Shown in pieces: positions 9,250 through 18,203 of a stretch of 28,435 nucleotides of DNA (within the stretch, counting starts at the first letter, position 1; every line of letters begins with the position of its first letter). Under the pieces are notes generated by a model, which was not told the DNA's origin, made no database searches, and saw only the letters and a program-made list of their open reading frames with translations. Location of the stretch: contig RPFO01000175.1 of assembly GCA_009746045.1 (NCBI GenBank), positions 4,942,769-4,971,203 on the forward strand. Reading direction: 5' to 3'. The position numbers and the translations under genes are program-made. This DNA is from Mesostigma viride. Lineage: Eukaryota; Streptophyta; Mesostigmatophyceae; Mesostigmatales; Mesostigmataceae.

Positions 9250-10080
9250 TAAGTTGGCCCTTGCCACCTTCAACGCACGCACATTGCTAGCATATAGCGG
9301 CCATACATAGTCGGCTACCGGGTAGAGGAGCTCGTTGCCTTAATTCTGCATAGCCCATCGTGTGTCTATTCTAGGCGTGCAAGAGCATCGATATCGTCGC
9401 TCGGTGCCACTTGGCATGGTGAGCACTGATCGCCTGGCACGGGTGGCTGGCGGTTTTACTCCGCTGGCAGTGGTACGCCACGTACTGCCATTGAAGGTGG
9501 CGTTGGTCTTTTGTGTTCGCAGCTGGCAGTTAATTGCCAGCCTCAGCACGCTAAACTTTCTCAACCCACGCCTTATGGTAGCACATTTGACCTCCGTCGA
9601 GGGGCGGTCTAAACACCACCTCGCGGTGGGGGTGGCCGGGCTACGCACCCCATATATAGTGGTCTACCTGAGTTGGAACGCCAGAAGTTCTTCGAGGACC
9701 GTACCTGCATAGCCTTGAGGGGGCCACCCCGGCCCGCCACTTTTTGGTTATGCTGCTCGACGCCAAGGCCATGCACCGGCGCTCCCCGTGGGCACTGCTG
9801 GTAGTCGCTTTGCGCCTGCTGACACGGTTGCTAACGACAACACTCCCCTGTTTTCTGCCGTTTTTGCGGGATAGTGGGATGGTTGCTGTCAACTGCCACT
9901 TCCAACGTCCCTCACAGGACTTGGTCACTTTTCGGGGCCCTAACGGCCGTCAGGCCTGTCTGGACTACGCGGTGGTACGGCAGCCCGGCATGTGCACTTC
10001 GGTTCTGGACACCCGAGTGTTTGACACGCCCACGTGCGGTGTGCTCTGACCACCGGTCGGTGCGCGCGACCATTCGGCTC
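9250..10080 (+). pseudogene. LINE AP-endonuclease-like domain, broken
   Basis: Landmarks in order, across shifting frames: LATFNARTLL (N-terminal beta strand with the Asn of 'xxWNVRTL'); GVQEHR (the 'QE' metal-binding motif); a NFLNPRLMVAHL strand; LPELERQKFFEDR; LLDAKAM (position of the 'GDFNA' motif); DLVTFRGPNGRQACLDYAVV (the 'tWr...s.iDyi' motif); and SDHRSVRATIRL (the 'SDH' catalytic His motif). Together these are diagnostic of exonuclease/endonuclease/phosphatase-fold LINE endonucleases, which nick target DNA. Several frameshifts make this copy non-functional. Confidence 0.75.
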
Positions 10081-10862
10081 CGGTTCCATGGATCCCCGAG
10101 CGCCGCGCCCCAGTGGCCCGCCCTGACTGGTCTGCTCTACGCCCGCCGGGTCCGGGGAGATCGTGAGGACTGGACGGACGCCGAGCACGCGCGGAACTGG
10201 TGCCGACTGGAGTCACCTGTCGGCCCTGGACGCCCGGGCGGACGTCGACGAGCTGGACAAGGGTGCCCCCAATGCCGCCATTTTGGCGCCCGGGCTTTGC
10301 GGCCGGCCCGTGCCCCCAACCAATGCTGGCGGCCCGGCACCCGTGCCGGACGTCATGCCCCGCCGCCGCCCCGGCCCGCTCTACCGCCATGCAGGACCCT
10401 GGGGCAAGAAGGTCTTGGCCGCCCGGCACCGCCTCAAGCGTAACCGGGACCCGCTGCAGATACCGGTGCTCAAGGCCGCCCTCGTGGAGGCCTACTACGA
10501 GCACGCGATCAGGACGTGGAGGCGGCCCAGTGCATCGCAGATGCCATGCAAGGCCTGCCAAGCTCGCAACCAGGGCAAGGACATGTGATACCACCTCGAC
10601 CGGCTCGGCGGCCGGCGGCAGCGCACCCGCCGGTGGAGGCACACGGCCCGGGACCGTCGGCACGGCGCCGGTCAGCCTTGACCGCTGCATGGTTGGCCCA
10701 CAGTGTTTTCTTGACAGGTGGGGATCGCGCCCCCGCCGCTTCACCCCGAGACGGCCGCCCGCCTCGGGGTTGCCGGACCCCCACCGCCGCCAGCGCCCGC
10801 CTCCTCGGCCGCGGACTACCAAGTCCCCGCCTTGCAGGAGGGCGCTGCCTTGCCACCAACGA

Positions 10863-11985
10863 CGTCGTCCACCACTTCACTTTGAAGGAATTGGACGGCG
10901 CCCTTGCTCGCCTGCGGTGCGATGCGGCGGTCGGTGCCGACCACCTTTCTGCTGAGCTGCTGAAGACCCCTGACCCGGCGGTTAGGGACTTCTGCTGGCG
11001 TTCTGCAACCGTGTCCTGCTTTCTGACGAGCCTCCGCCTGCTGAGTGGCAGACGGCCATCCGCGTCATGCTGTACAAGAAGGGCTCTGCTGCTGACCCCG
11101 GTAACTATCGGGCACTACAATACGGTTCGTAGGAGACGCGAAATGAGTGAGAATGTTACCCGAGCGGTAACGAGGATTCGCACCGTTGATTTTAACATAT
11201 GTTTCTTTTTTTGCGCCATTTGGCGAGCATCGACTGGAGCCTGAACCTAGGGGGGGGAATCGTGCGGGGGAATCTGGCGGGGGAATCTTGCGGGGAAAAA
11301 TTCCGAACGTGAATTTAGCGAAGTCCTACTACATTTTGCTTGGGTAATCGGTACTACAGTTTCGTCACTGAAAATTTTCTGTAGTTGCGTTGGTGTTTCG
11401 TACGTTTCGCTGAAATTTTCGTGTTCAGTGCCCAGATCACAATTTGATCCGGGCGCAAAATGATTGGCTGTACGGTACGAACCAAAAACGAAATATTAGT
11501 ATCTAAGTTCCGCAGCGCTTGCTGAATTTGCCCCGGAATTAAGCCCGGGGGCACTTTCCCCGCTGAAAAAGGTGTCCGCGGAAGCGTATTGTAGTGGGGG
11601 TGTCTGCCTCCAGAGCGCCGCGCTGAAAGTCTTCATGCGCATGATGCTGCACAGGCTCCGCGCCGCGCTGGATCGACCCACACCTGGGTGAGTCTCAGAT
11701 GGGTTTCCGTCGTACGTGGTCGTAACACTGTCATATGGCTAATGGCTGTGTTTGTCGCGCGCGGACTGATGGACGGAGGTGCGTCGCCTTTGCCCTGACA
11801 GTTTGCCGCTGGTCTGATCATTTTTGTTTCAAGACTATATCAAGGCATTTGCCACGGTCCTCTGGGAGGCTCTTTGGGCCATCCTCAACTAAGCTCTGGA
11901 TCGGGTATCACCAGCGTTTATTGCTGCCATTCGCCGACTGTATGAGGGATTTAAGCGCGCCATTCTTGCCCCCATGCAACTCACT
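10863..11985 (+). pseudogene. LINE reverse transcriptase N-terminal half, split by a MITE
   Basis: Before the MITE: FTLKELDGALARLRCDAAVG, ADHLSAELLK, then WQTAIRVMLYKKGSAADPGN and YRG, the RT 'fingers' signatures (K.G.D...E, YKKG, P.NYR.I). After the MITE: VCLQSAALKVFMRMMLHRLR, then DYIKAFATVLWEALWAIL (the 'DF.KAFD.V' motif A, with the second Asp changed to Ala) and FIAAIRRLYEGFKRAI. The YADD-type motif is absent because the copy ends at about 11,985. Frameshifts lie near 11,010 and 11,690. Confidence 0.8.
11113..11596. mobile_element. 484-bp CACTA-type MITE
   Basis: TIRs CACTACAATACG (11,113-11,124) and CGTATTGTAGTG (11,585-11,596) are exact reverse complements. Each end is flanked by GGG (11,110-11,112; 11,597-11,599). 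A CACTA terminus with a 3-bp target duplication is the hallmark of the En/Spm (CMC) superfamily. Removing the element and one GGG makes the flanking RT frame continuous. There is no coding capacity. A GCGGGGGAATC unit is repeated near 11,250-11,295. Confidence 0.9.
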
Positions 11986-11989
11986 GCAT

Positions 11990-12425
11990 GGTGAGCTGGA
12001 CATGTCGGCTGTCCGCCTTCCCCGCGCGCGGGGTAAGGCTGGCCCGGCACCTGTGCTCCTCACCTTTAAGTACATGGCGGACAAGCTGGCGTTCCTTACA
12101 TGCCGCAAGAAGCTCTCGGAGACTCGCTTCACGCTGGACGACGACTTGACCCTGGCCCAGCAACAGCGGCGACGCGAGCTATGGCCGACCTACCTTCAGC
12201 GGCCGGCAGCGCCGGTGCAGGAGGGAAGCCGGTATACTGGAAGGGGGCGGTCATCCATGCACGTTGACCACAAGCCCTGGCAGGCCCCTCCTGCCACCCC
12301 AGACTAGGGAATATACCAGTAGTGTAGATTAGACAGGCTTAGCCTTTGCAAGTGGCCCACGCGCATGTGCGGCGTGCGCCCATAATCAGTGGCCCCCATT
12401 GAATTGAATTGAATAATGAATTGTA
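11990..12425 (+). pseudogene. Second half-LINE copy: ORF1 C-terminus and 3' end
   Basis: The region encodes LPRARGKAGPAPVLLTFKYM, then FLTCRKKLSETRFTLDDDLT and LAQQQRRRELWPTYLQRP. It aligns closely with the minus-strand ORF1 at 4,322-3,990. The frame stops at 12,307 and is followed by CCCAGACTAGGGAATATACC, as in the first copy, then a short (ATTGA)n tail near 12,398-12,415. It follows RT remnants directly, which reverses the normal ORF1-RT order, so it is a separate insertion or a chimeric copy. Confidence 0.7.
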
Positions 12426-12695
12426 ACATAACTCGACCGTTGGGAGTATATGTAGCACATAGCCCTTGAGAGGGGGCATATGGCCTATCATACATCCTAA
12501 GCTACTTCCTGCAAGGGTGGGGATGTAAACAACACTTGCTCTAGGTGCACCAAGGCACCTGCACCCTCATGATGTATCGCGCTATGCCCAGTTAAGGCCC
12601 CCATGGATGATGCTTTCAGAATTTAGCCGCGCCCAGCCTATACAATGGGACCTCCCATGGATGATGCCATGCTATGCCTATGCAGGGAGTTACTC
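12425..12695 (-). mobile_element. LINE 3' UTR fragment, left arm of an inverted pair
   Basis: On the minus strand it ends with CTCCCAACGGTCGAGTTATG, a diverged form of the LINE tail seen at 2,108 and 6,372. It is related to the reverse complement of 15,927-16,240, sharing for example TGCTCT(A/G)GGTGCAC and CACCTGC phrases, the TATGT(A/A)RCACATA block and the GGGGCAT block. Similarity is patchy but extended. Confidence 0.6.
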
Positions 12696-12710
12696 CACTA
12701 GGAACTCGGG

Positions 12711-13010
12711 GGTGGTAAATTTACCACTTTTTATCACTTTTTACCACCTTTTTACCACCTCGAGGTGGTAAAAGAGGTCTAAGGGTGGTAAAAAGTGATA
12801 AAAAGTGATAAAAAGTGATATAAAGTGATAAAAAGTGGTAAAAAAGTGGTATATTTTACCACTTTTTACCACTTTGTGGTAAAAAGTGGTAAAGTGGTGG
12901 TAAAAGGCTTGTGCAAGTGGTAAAAAGTGATAAAAAGTGGTAAAACCAAAGAAGTGATAAAAAGTGGTAAAAAAATACCACATGAGCATGCACACAAGTG
13001 GTAAAAACAC
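12711..13010. repeat. Left subterminal GTGGTAAAAAGTGATAAA array
   Basis: The array is built from GTGGTAAAAAGTG and AAAAAGTGATAAA units in both orientations, including local hairpins such as TTTTACCACCTCGAGGTGGT. The long minus-strand frame here is a by-product of the repeat. Confidence 0.95.
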
Positions 13011-13204
13011 AAGTGCTAAACCGACAAAAATGTCAGGCGCAAAACGACAAGAAAAGCATCTTTATTCATTCAATCATCAAAATATTGGCATGGTTGTCAG
13101 GTGAACCTGCTACATATGGTGTTTGTCAACCGTAGGAGACTTCTTGCGCCTGCGCCTGCCCCAACAGTATACCACGAGAAAAATCATGAGCTTTATTTCA
13201 TTAA

Positions 13205-13590
13205 GTCATTAATGTGAAAAAAAACTCAGCACCACTAAGGTGGATTATAGGGTTATCATACAATATAGCCAATGTACCATCAAAGCCGCGAGCCACGAGG
13301 TAGCCATGGCTGACAGCGGAGATCATAACTTTCTCGTTTGGGCACCGAATTCGGCTGTGAATATCACAATCGCTTCGTCTTTCTAAGACGCACACGCTGA
13401 TATAATTTTCCGAAGCTATTGCGCAATATGTGATGAGCAAACGCTCCTCGACACAGGCAGCCTGGCGGCTGCGCTAAGCCCTGAAAATACGTCTGCAGCT
13501 CCGGCTGCAGCCTTGCCCTCAGGTCCGGAAGGCAGTGGTGACACTAGTCGGGCACTGGTGGTCGCCCAGATCCCTCATTTGATGCCCAGC
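13205..13590 (+). pseudogene. Half-LINE 5' leader and ORF1 start fragment
   Basis: It matches the reverse complement of 5,230-5,480: shared AGCCACGAGGTAGCCATG, AATTTTCCGAAGCTATT and ATGAGCAAACG. The ORF1 start ATG is at 13,431 (MSKRSSTQAAW, then a stop). After a frame change, APAAALPSGPEG and SRALVV correspond to APAAASPPGLAG and SQALVV of the copy at 5,016-5,327. Similarity fades after about 13,590. Confidence 0.7.
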
Positions 13591-13691
13591 ACGTTGAACG
13601 CGTTGTGTCGGCACAGCGATCCCCCCTGCATTCAAACAAAGGCACACCGATAACCAAGAAAAGAGTATGCAAATGTGTAGCCTTGTTCATT

Positions 13692-14590
13692 GAAATTATG
13701 GCTGGCTTACGCAAAGAGCGAATGTAAGATGACCTATACAGTGGGGCCGGAAACAGGTTGCTTGATGAGGACGTTAATCGGGCTTCACTGGCCGGGAGTG
13801 TCTAGTGGTGAGAACCATTGCTGCGATCGCTTTCCCACCATTTACGAGGAAATACCCGCAAATGAAAAACCACTGAAACGGTCTAGCTAGTCAGTCATTA
13901 CATTAGCCATATGCCATGCATGTTTCCAAACGTCCAAGAACTGCACACGGTGCAAATGCAAAAATCCGGAGGACACGACTTCTTGGCTTCATATTTGTAT
14001 GCAGAAGAATAAATAAGTGACATGCATTAAGGGCCCGCCTGCATAAAGGGCCTGCAGTCTGATTCGGGCCCAACGGCAGCACCGCCATAGAAGATAAGGG
14101 CCCGCAGTCTGATGCGGTCCCCACGGCACCACCGCCATAGCAGAGCTCGAAGGGGTCGTGGTGCGCGTGAAAGGTAATGTATGCCCTTTGTCGGTAGGTA
14201 CCGTTGGGGTCAAATTGGGTGCCGCCAAAATCGGGCCGACGAGTCAGCAGACTGAGGCCGTCGATGAGTGCCATCGTGCGGCTTGGGTAACTTCTGTTGG
14301 AAAACTTCAGGTAAGTTAACTTAATGCAAACCACTGGTCGCCCGCGTCGGGAACCGGCCCAACGGCTCTCCCGCAAAAAATTACGCGGCATACTGCATAA
14401 GTCGTCGGATCGTTACATTTCGACGGTCAAGATTTCATGATGAGGTTTGCGTTCAATTTGCCGCAGTTTGCAACCCAGAGGAAGTAGTCGTTGGACTCGT
14501 TGCCCACGATGAAACACAAACAAGCAAGCTGTGTCCGGCCCCACCGTCTAGGTCATCTAGTCGCTCTTCACGTCAGCCGGCCATTATTTC
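13692..14590. repeat. Nested ~0.9-kb block with ~70-bp inverted ends
   Basis: 13,692-13,764 (GAAATTATGGCTGGCT, then AGATGACC and GTGGGGCCGGA) pairs with the reverse complement of 14,521-14,590 at roughly 80% by eye. It may be a TIR element inserted within the CACTA-like element. A ~62-bp tandem duplication (GCAGTCTGAT, then ACCGCCATAG) lies inside at 14,041-14,150. Confidence 0.6.
13903..14331 (-). other. Possible exon inside the mobile element, unrecognised
   Basis: On the minus strand an acceptor-like TTTTCCAACAG precedes an open frame reading TMALIDGLSLLTRRPDFGG, then NGTYRQRAYITFHAHHDPFE. The composition looks more protein-like than neighbouring frames, but the downstream part is the 62-bp tandem repeat. 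I do not recognise it. It could be a captured gene fragment or chance. Confidence 0.15.
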
Positions 14591-15626
14591 GCATGTAAGG
14601 CTACACATTTCCATCTCCATTCATATTCATAATCCTGCACGGCTCGACAGCGCGGACAAGATAACGGCAGGCTCGAGCTACCATGGTCCGGATTCTCCCG
14701 ATTTCTGACCTGCGCTGGTTGTCTCCTTGATATTGGCAAAACTCTCCGGTAAGAGGGTTTTCGCAGTTTGGCTGTTTCGAAACGTTACTTAAGTGAGATG
14801 CCTTCGGATCAGGAGACTCACACAGCCGCGAAATCATGCCAAAGGTCCTATGTTCGATCCCTTGCTGGTAGCTTCTGAGCTTTCTTATTTTCTGTGTTCC
14901 GCGGAATCTCAGATTTGGGCCGCTAGCGTTTTCACGTTTGTTGCTTTCTGATCCGACGACAACGTTGTGGCTTGCTCGTGTGACATCTGGCGCATGGTGT
15001 GATTCATGTGTATGGGCTGCTTTGCCATAAGAGTGAGTGTTGGGTCTTAAATCGTATTCTACACATTTGCTGCATGGACCGTTAGGTGCTGGCGAGCTCT
15101 TCCTTGTAGAATGGTGATGTCTATGTCAAGGATCTGATATCTTTTTGTTCTCTTGCATCTTGTGTCGCGGCTTGCTTGGATTCTTGCAGGCGCCACGGGA
15201 ATGAAATGGGAGCGGTCAGCATGATGCCCTAGCAAGCGACCAGCTTCGTTAACCACTAGCTGCTATCGTATAAGATGAAAGGCAATGACGGATGTGTCAT
15301 AAAGCCATAACAGTGTTGTATAGATGATTCATTAAAAATGATCAATGGTTACAATTTCAGAACAGCCTCTGAATGGGTAGTATGAATCGATAGGTTCTTG
15401 ACGGCTATAAACATTTATTATTTAAACATTTTAATGAAGCGATTTTGATTGCCCTGATTTGACCAGTGCTGTTGATTCACGTCCTGTTTTTTGAGATTTT
15501 TCTCACGTTTTCTCCTTTTCTCACCTTTTTTGGGTCATCTCACCCAGGTGAGAAACGTGTTTTCTCACCCATTCTCAAAGCCGAGTTCCTAGTGAGATCT
15601 ATCTGCGTTTTTTCCCTCCATATTTT

Positions 15627-15907
15627 TTACCATTTTTACCACCGATTTTTTCACCTCCATGGTGGTAATTTTTTACCACCTGTTTTCACCCTCGTTTTTA
15701 CCACCTGGTGGTAATTTTTTACCACGATGGCGGTCAGGTGGTAAAATGGAGGTGGTAAAGGCTTTTACCACCCCCTGTTTTACCACCTTTTACCACCAGT
15801 TTTACCCCTTTTTTACCACTTTTTATCACTTTTTATCACTTTTTATCACTTTTTACCACTTTTTACCACCGGGTGATATAGATTTTACCACTTTTTACCA
15901 CTTATAT
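15627..15907. repeat. Right subterminal TTTTTACCAC/TTTTTATCAC array
   Basis: This is the inverted counterpart of the left array, with repeated CACTTTTTACCAC and CACTTTTTATCAC units and small hairpins (ACCACCTGGTGGT). Nearby, 15,500-15,580 carries a variant built from TTTTCTCACC / GGTGAGAAA that ends at the inner GAGTTCCTAGTG terminus. Confidence 0.95.
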
Positions 15908-15926
15908 CACCCCCGAGTTCCTAGTG

Positions 15927-16240
15927 TCTCTGCTGAGATGCCATGTGTACACCAGCTATAGCCTAGCCACATACCCTCCACCCCATATGTCATGCAGGCC
16001 TTCTAGGCCCTAGCTCCTCAAGCCCCCCCTGGGTGCCTGTGCTTGTTAAGGAGGCATGAACCTGATCATGGCGGTGCGGCAGGTGCACCTTGTGCACCCA
16101 GAGCAGGTGATAGTTGTTTATCCTCCACCTGCAGGTTGTAGCCCTGATTGTATTACACTGACCCATAGATGCCCCTTTCTCAGGGCTAGTATGTGTTACA
16201 TATGCTCCCGACGGAGCTATGATTTTAATTAACCCGTGTT
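15927..16240 (+). mobile_element. LINE 3' UTR fragment, right arm of an inverted pair
   Basis: The fragment ends GCTCCCGACGGAGCTATGAT then TTTAATTAA, the LINE tail form on the + strand. It is related to the reverse complement of 12,425-12,695. Together with that arm it flanks the CACTA-like element symmetrically, both tails pointing outward. Confidence 0.6.
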
Positions 16241-16931
16241 TTTTTAATTAGAACGCGATATATCGCGTTGTAAGCTTTTTTAGAACGCGTATAGCACCTA
16301 AGGAAAAATTTTTTTCATGGTCATGTATATACTTTCCTGAAAGCCCATAAATCAAAGGATTTTTTGAGCTACTGGGCGTCCCCAACATCTACTGCTCCAA
16401 CCTAGGGCCATTGCTGGTACTTTTGACGTCATGAAAGCAGCGTTTTGGACTAGTGGAATATGATTTTACAGCATAAAAAGTCCATTTTATCATGAATGAA
16501 CATGGCCAACAACCCCAAGTGCCCCTAAATTTCTCAATATTTGTAGAGAAATGCTACTTCTCATAATTAAAACCTGCACAAATGCACAATTTGGGGCATG
16601 CATGTGAAAGTTTGAAGTACAAATTCACAATGAGGTTTTACATTTTTCAATTATTAATGGTATCTCATTCTTCAATCAATCAATTTGCAATCGTCCAAAC
16701 AATTTATTCATTTCATACATGTCCGAATATGTTGAAAGAACACATGCAAGTGCTCAATCAGCGTGGACCCCCTTGGACGCGCCCCACCATATATACATTG
16801 GACACGTCACCCCAACTACTAAACTGCCCAAAGTCACGGTAACTGATCCAACTACTATGTACATCTGCATTTCTCCACGTTGCGGTGGGCAATTACGTGC
16901 AAAACGCGATTTCGTGCAAAGTCCTCGCCCA
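16241..16931. other. AT-rich spacer, no gene seen
   Basis: The open frames here are short and biased. The only notable structure is a perfect 18-bp palindrome near its left edge. It separates the repeat-rich half from the 3' end of the minus-strand gene region and may hold the 3' UTR of the last exon. Confidence 0.5.
16252..16269. other. Perfect 18-bp palindrome
   Basis: AACGCGATATATCGCGTT is identical to its reverse complement. A partial echo (TAGAACGCGTATAGC) follows 20 bp later. Confidence 0.9.
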
Positions 16932-17626
16932 TCATCGCTTGCCAGGTCGATATGAAGGAATGTTGTCCCAGCTGGCGCCTTCCTTCAGGAGAGTAACATG
17001 TTCTCTAGCGAACTTCAGAGGGAAACGAAACTTTTGCTCGCACTCATTACTCCAACCGAGGTCGTGCCCTTCATCAAACCATCTGAACACCACCTTCTCC
17101 CTCTCTTTGCCCAGGAGGGTGCCAAAGAGCGGAAAATCTTCCTTCTTGGGGTACTTGTGCTCCCAGTTTATGCACACGTCGTCTACCCATTTCGAACTCC
17201 AACCTCCGCGACTCAGTTTCGCGCCATCCATAAAGCGCATCCGGACGTCCGGCCGAACGTCCCTGATTCGGTTTTCGGCCGTCGCATCTCTGCCCTGACC
17301 ACCACCCTTCTGCGGCTGTGCAGGTTCGTCGGCACCCTCCGTCTCCTGCCCCGCCCCTCGCCTGCCCCCTCCCCGACGTTTTGCCTTCTGCCCCTGCGCA
17401 GCCGCCGCCTCTGCCATCAACTCTTCGTACGTTTTTTCTGGCTGACCGCACGGTAAGGCTGGTGCGTGAGTTGGTGCGTTGGGTGGGAGCTCGTCCCCTC
17501 CCGCCCCCGGTTGTGCAACTGGTTCGCCGACCGCGGCCTGGCCAACAACACGGCCGGCCTCTCTGGACACAGTCCCAGACGCGGATCCACGGGGAAACCG
17601 AACTGGAGTTTCTTCTTCGCCTTTCC
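16932..17626 (-). CDS. Terminal exon (H) of the large minus-strand gene, unknown protein
   Basis: An acceptor GCTTACGTGCAG at 17,627 opens a 231-codon frame ending in TGA at 16,932. The N-terminal part is Gly/Ala/Pro/Glu-rich (disordered). A helix EKTYEELMAEAAAAQGQKAK is followed by a basic Gly/Arg tract. The C-terminal ~100 residues look folded: VRMRFMDGAKLSRGGWSSKW, DVCINWEHKYPKKEDFPLFG, then EKVVFRWFDEGHDLGW. I do not recognise the domain. Phase agrees with exon G: one base from G plus GG completes a Gly codon. The plus-strand frames over this region are shadows. Confidence 0.6.
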
Positions 17627-17782
17627 CTGCACGTAAGCACATGCCAATTAACATGAATACGGAAGGGTCGTGTGAGAAATCAATGAAGCCATGGACTGAT
17701 GCAAAAAAACTTATGTAGAAATATATATTAAGGTACTTATTAAACTCGTTTATTGAAAATGAAATTTACCGGCCGAATGTAC

Positions 17783-18203
17783 CGTTGGAGCGTGGAAGGG
17801 CATCCTTGGTCGATCGAAGATATCCGTAATGCGGTGCGGCCGATGTCCCTGGCGGCGCCTCAACATCGACCACCTCAGTCGGGCGCATCAATCCGGCAAA
17901 CGCCGGCCCTCCACCTGAGACTTTCGGCGGACCCTCCACGTTACGAGCCTCCAATACCCTCTTCTGCAGTGGGGTGCTCGCAACAAAATCCGTGTCAGCC
18001 GACGGCTCCGGATCGTCATCCTCATTCAGCAGTATCGTGTTCGGGCATTGCTCCATCCCCGTCGAGCGGGGGGGCAAAGTCATCACAACCGTCCTTCCTG
18101 ACGACGGTACGGGATCGTCACCCAGACCCAAAGAAACCGAGGCGAGGGCGGGGGTCCCCTCAACCGGGGGTCCCCATGAATCCTGACGAGGCCTCATTCC
18201 CAT
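17783..18203 (-). CDS. Exon (G) of the large minus-strand gene
   Basis: The frame opens with ATG at 18,203, directly preceded by an acceptor-like GTCCGACAG, and runs 140 codons plus one base to a donor GTACAT at 17,782. Splicing over the 156-nt intron to 17,626 keeps frame (SNG then KGEEETPV). The content is Pro/Asp/Glu-rich and probably disordered, with a short segment DTDFVASTPLQKRVLEARNV. It overlaps the 3' end of exon F in the -1 frame, so F and G are joined either by an unrecognised intron or by a sequence error, or are separate genes. Confidence 0.5.

Larger units (their letters stand above)
8240..11985 (+). mobile_element. Decayed LINE: ORF1 remnant, endonuclease, RT
   Basis: On the + strand an ORF1 C-terminal remnant, an endonuclease region and an RT region follow in the usual LINE order. 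The copy is broken by stops and frameshifts and by a CACTA MITE at 11,113-11,596. RT stops before the catalytic palm motif, where ORF1-like sequence of another element begins. The inter-ORF stretch at 8,760-9,240 holds no recognisable domain. Confidence 0.7.
12696..15926. mobile_element. 3.2-kb CACTA-like element with dense subterminal repeats
   Basis: CACTAGGAACTCGGGGGTG at 12,696-12,714 is the exact reverse complement of 15,908-15,926. TC flanks both ends, a possible 2-bp duplication; the third base does not match. Both ends carry ~280-300 bp of GTGGTAAAAAGTG-type repeats, as expected for the subterminal transposase-binding regions of CACTA elements. No transposase is seen. The inside holds a half-LINE 5' fragment, a nested inverted-repeat block and a second CACTA-type terminus (GAGTTCCTAGTG, 15,583-15,594). 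Two AATAAA sequences on the minus strand occur near 13,060 and 13,190. I see nothing recognisable in 14,840-15,470. Confidence 0.75.

Noticed and set aside
9965-10955. Long minus- and plus-strand frames between endonuclease and RT
   Set aside because: The region is very GC-rich, so all six frames stay open; only LINE domains on the + strand have recognisable motifs.
12741-13010. Minus-strand 89-residue frame rich in YHFFTTFYH
   Set aside because: It is a translation of the GTGGTAAAAAGTG array, not a gene. The same applies to the plus-strand frames at 15,466-15,961.
14838-14875. tRNA-like B-box (TGTTCGATCCC), possible tRNA or SINE
   Set aside because: The bases around the putative T-loop do not form a T-stem, and I could not place an A-box, D-arm or anticodon arm.
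16582-17456. Plus-strand frames near the 3' end of the gene region
   Set aside because: The first is AT-biased and motif-free; the later ones are antisense to exon H.
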